From positions 62,001 through 126,000 of the forward strand of contig NZ_CP059162.1 of NCBI RefSeq assembly GCF_013466605.1: a stretch of 64,000 nt of DNA, in the 5' to 3' direction. A model generated the notes under the pieces. It saw only the letters and a program-made list of their open reading frames with translations, was not told where the DNA came from and made no database searches. Source of the DNA: Pseudomonas chlororaphis subsp. aurantiaca (lineage in GTDB: Bacteria > Pseudomonadota > Gammaproteobacteria > Pseudomonadales > Pseudomonadaceae). How positions within the stretch are numbered: position 1 is the stretch's first letter; every line of letters starts with the position of its first letter. Positions 62,955 through 64,000 of the stretch are shown piece by piece. A program made the position numbers and the translations under genes.

Positions 62955-62984
62955 TAAAAAACCCCAGCCTACTAAAGGCTGAGG
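62955..62984 (-). terminator. Terminator after pntB
   Basis: Read on the minus strand: CCTCAGCCT, loop TTAGT, AGGCTGGGG (one T-G wobble), then TTTTTTATTT. It lies 27 bases beyond the pntB stop. Confidence 0.88.
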
Positions 62985-63010
62985 TCTTGGGTGTTGCGCT
63001 GGAGCAGGTT

Positions 63011-64000
63011 TTATTCGACGGCTTTGACCATGTCCTCGATGACTTTCTTGGCGTCGCCGAACACCATCATGGTCTTGTCCAGGTAGAATAGTTCGTTGTC
63101 CAGGCCGGCATAGCCGCTGGCCATCGAACGCTTGTTGACGATGACGGTCTTGGCCTTGAACGCTTCGAGAATCGGCATGCCAGCGATCGGCGATTTCGGA
63201 TCGTTCTTCGCCGCCGGGTTGACCACGTCGTTGGCGCCGAGCACCAGCACTACGTCGGCCTGGCCGAACTCAGAGTTGATGTCTTCCATCTCGAATACTT
63301 GGTCGTACGGTACTTCGGCCTCGGCCAGCAGTACGTTCATGTGGCCGGGCATGCGCCCCGCTACCGGGTGGATCGCGTACTTCACGGTTACGCCGTGGTG
63401 GGTCAGCTTCTCGGTCAATTCTTTCAGCGCGTGCTGGGCCCGCGCGACCGCCAGGCCGTAACCCGGAACGATGATCACAGTGTCGGCGTTGGTCAGCAGG
63501 AAGGTAGCGTCGTCAGCCGAGCCGGACTTCACCGGACGGGCCTCTTGCGCGCCCGCCGGGCCACCGGCGTCTGCAGTGTTGCCGAAGCCGCCAAGCAGTA
63601 CGTTGAAGAACGAACGGTTCATCGCCTTGCACATGATGTACGACAGGATCGCACCGGACGAACCCACCAGGGAGCCGGCGATGATCAGCATCGAGTTGTT
63701 CAGCGAGAAACCGATCCCCGCCGCTGCCCAGCCCGAGTAGCTGTTGAGCATCGACACCACTACCGGCATGTCGGCACCGCCGATCGGGATGATGATCAGC
63801 ACGCCCAGCACGAAGGCCAGGACCAGCATCAGGGCGAAGGTGCCGAGGTTGCCGGTGAGCATGAAGGTCACGCCCAGGCCCAGGGTCGCCAGGCCGAGAA
63901 TCAGGTTCAGTTTGTGTTGGCCGCCGAACTGTACCGGTGCGCCCTGGAACAGACGGAACTTGTACTTGCCCGATAGCTTGCCGAAGGCGATCACCGAACC
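63011..64000 (-). CDS. pntB: NAD(P) transhydrogenase beta subunit PntB (5' end outside window)
   Basis: The C-terminal 329 codons of PntB, which moves hydride from NADH to NADP+ using the proton gradient. The frame stays open to base 64000, so about a third of the gene lies beyond the window. Visible: the last membrane helices ([16 protein letters not shown] to [23 protein letters not shown]) and the NADP-binding domain III with [37 protein letters not shown] and [15 protein letters not shown] clear terminator follows. pntA would lie upstream. Confidence 0.95.
   Translation of the reverse strand, partial: GSVIAFGKLSGKYKFRLFQGAPVQFGGQHKLNLILGLATLGLGVTFMLTGNLGTFALMLVLAFVLGVLIIIPIGGADMPVVVSMLNSYSGWAAAGIGFSLNNSMLIIAGSLVGSSGAILSYIMCKAMNRSFFNVLLGGFGNTADAGGPAGAQEARPVKSGSADDATFLLTNADTVIIVPGYGLAVARAQHALKELTEKLTHHGVTVKYAIHPVAGRMPGHMNVLLAEAEVPYDQVFEMEDINSEFGQADVVLVLGANDVVNPAAKNDPKSPIAGMPILEAFKAKTVIVNKRSMASGYAGLDNELFYLDKTMMVFGDAKKVIEDMVKAVE

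Overview
This window is a stretch of a Pseudomonas chromosome, most likely from the P. fluorescens group (P. protegens/P. chlororaphis-like). The evidence is high-GC coding sequence, intergenic REP/REPIN repeats of the pseudomonad type, and gene order. Bases 4-16 kb follow the PAO1 order PA0102-PA0114 (carbonic anhydrase, SulP, aa3 oxidase cluster). Bases 16-56 kb largely follow the order from PA5505 down to about PA5474 (metQIN, PA5502, znuBC-zur-znuA, thrB, polA, engB, cytochromes c, dsbA, a diguanylate cyclase, ampDh2, kinB-algB, ivy, gltP), read from general knowledge of PAO1 rather than a database search. It is core genome; I see no prophage, insertion sequence, CRISPR array, tRNA or rRNA.

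Layout. 0-2.6 kb: end of a membrane-bound sugar-acid dehydrogenase (GMC flavoprotein plus tri-heme cytochrome c). 2.7-3.8 kb: a radical SAM gene under an exceptionally long LexA palindrome. 4.1-6.5 kb: carbonic anhydrase and SulP transporter. 7.6-16.2 kb: caa3/aa3-type cytochrome oxidase operon with all assembly factors (Cox11, SURF1, heme A synthase, heme O synthase, Sco), preceded by a CTATACT sigma-S-like promoter. 16.3-18.9 kb: methionine ABC importer. 19.1-21.3 kb: large catalase KatE. 21.4-25.2 kb: zinc uptake under Zur. 25.3-29.4 kb: thrB, DUF2782 and DNA polymerase I. 29.6-29.7 kb: an sRNA that I identify as ErsA from its place between polA and engB, its AlgU-type promoter and its terminator. 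30.6-35.4 kb: cytochromes c, DsbA, a phosphodiesterase/nuclease-fold protein and a GGDEF protein. 35.5-41.1 kb: AmpDh2, a CSS-EAL phosphodiesterase, and the alginate two-component pair KinB/AlgB. 41.5-42.6 kb: three small envelope proteins including an Ivy-like lysozyme inhibitor. 43.3-46.1 kb: GltP and a nucleoside-recognition membrane protein. 46.2-49.7 kb: an MCE lipid-transport operon. 49.7-56.3 kb: membrane proteins, an M16 peptidase, Na/Pi cotransporter, TerC and a CitMHS citrate transporter. 56.6-61.0 kb: GFA protein, a two-domain Lnb-like periplasmic protein with three DUF2388 paralogues, and two DUF1127 proteins. 61.3-64 kb: succinyl-CoA:acetate CoA-transferase and the end of pntB.

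The genes fall into themes: respiration and cytochrome biogenesis, metal and methionine uptake, envelope stress and polysaccharide control (ErsA, AlgB/KinB, AmpDh2, c-di-GMP enzymes), and envelope lipid/lipoprotein handling. The least explained parts are the HExxH plus Lnb-like protein with its DUF2388 triplet (57.1-60.1 kb), the dense CTGTAC motif cluster around the two DUF1127 genes (60.6-61.3 kb), the 738-base noncoding region before gltP with a compound hairpin, and the 36-base palindrome at 2740-2775.
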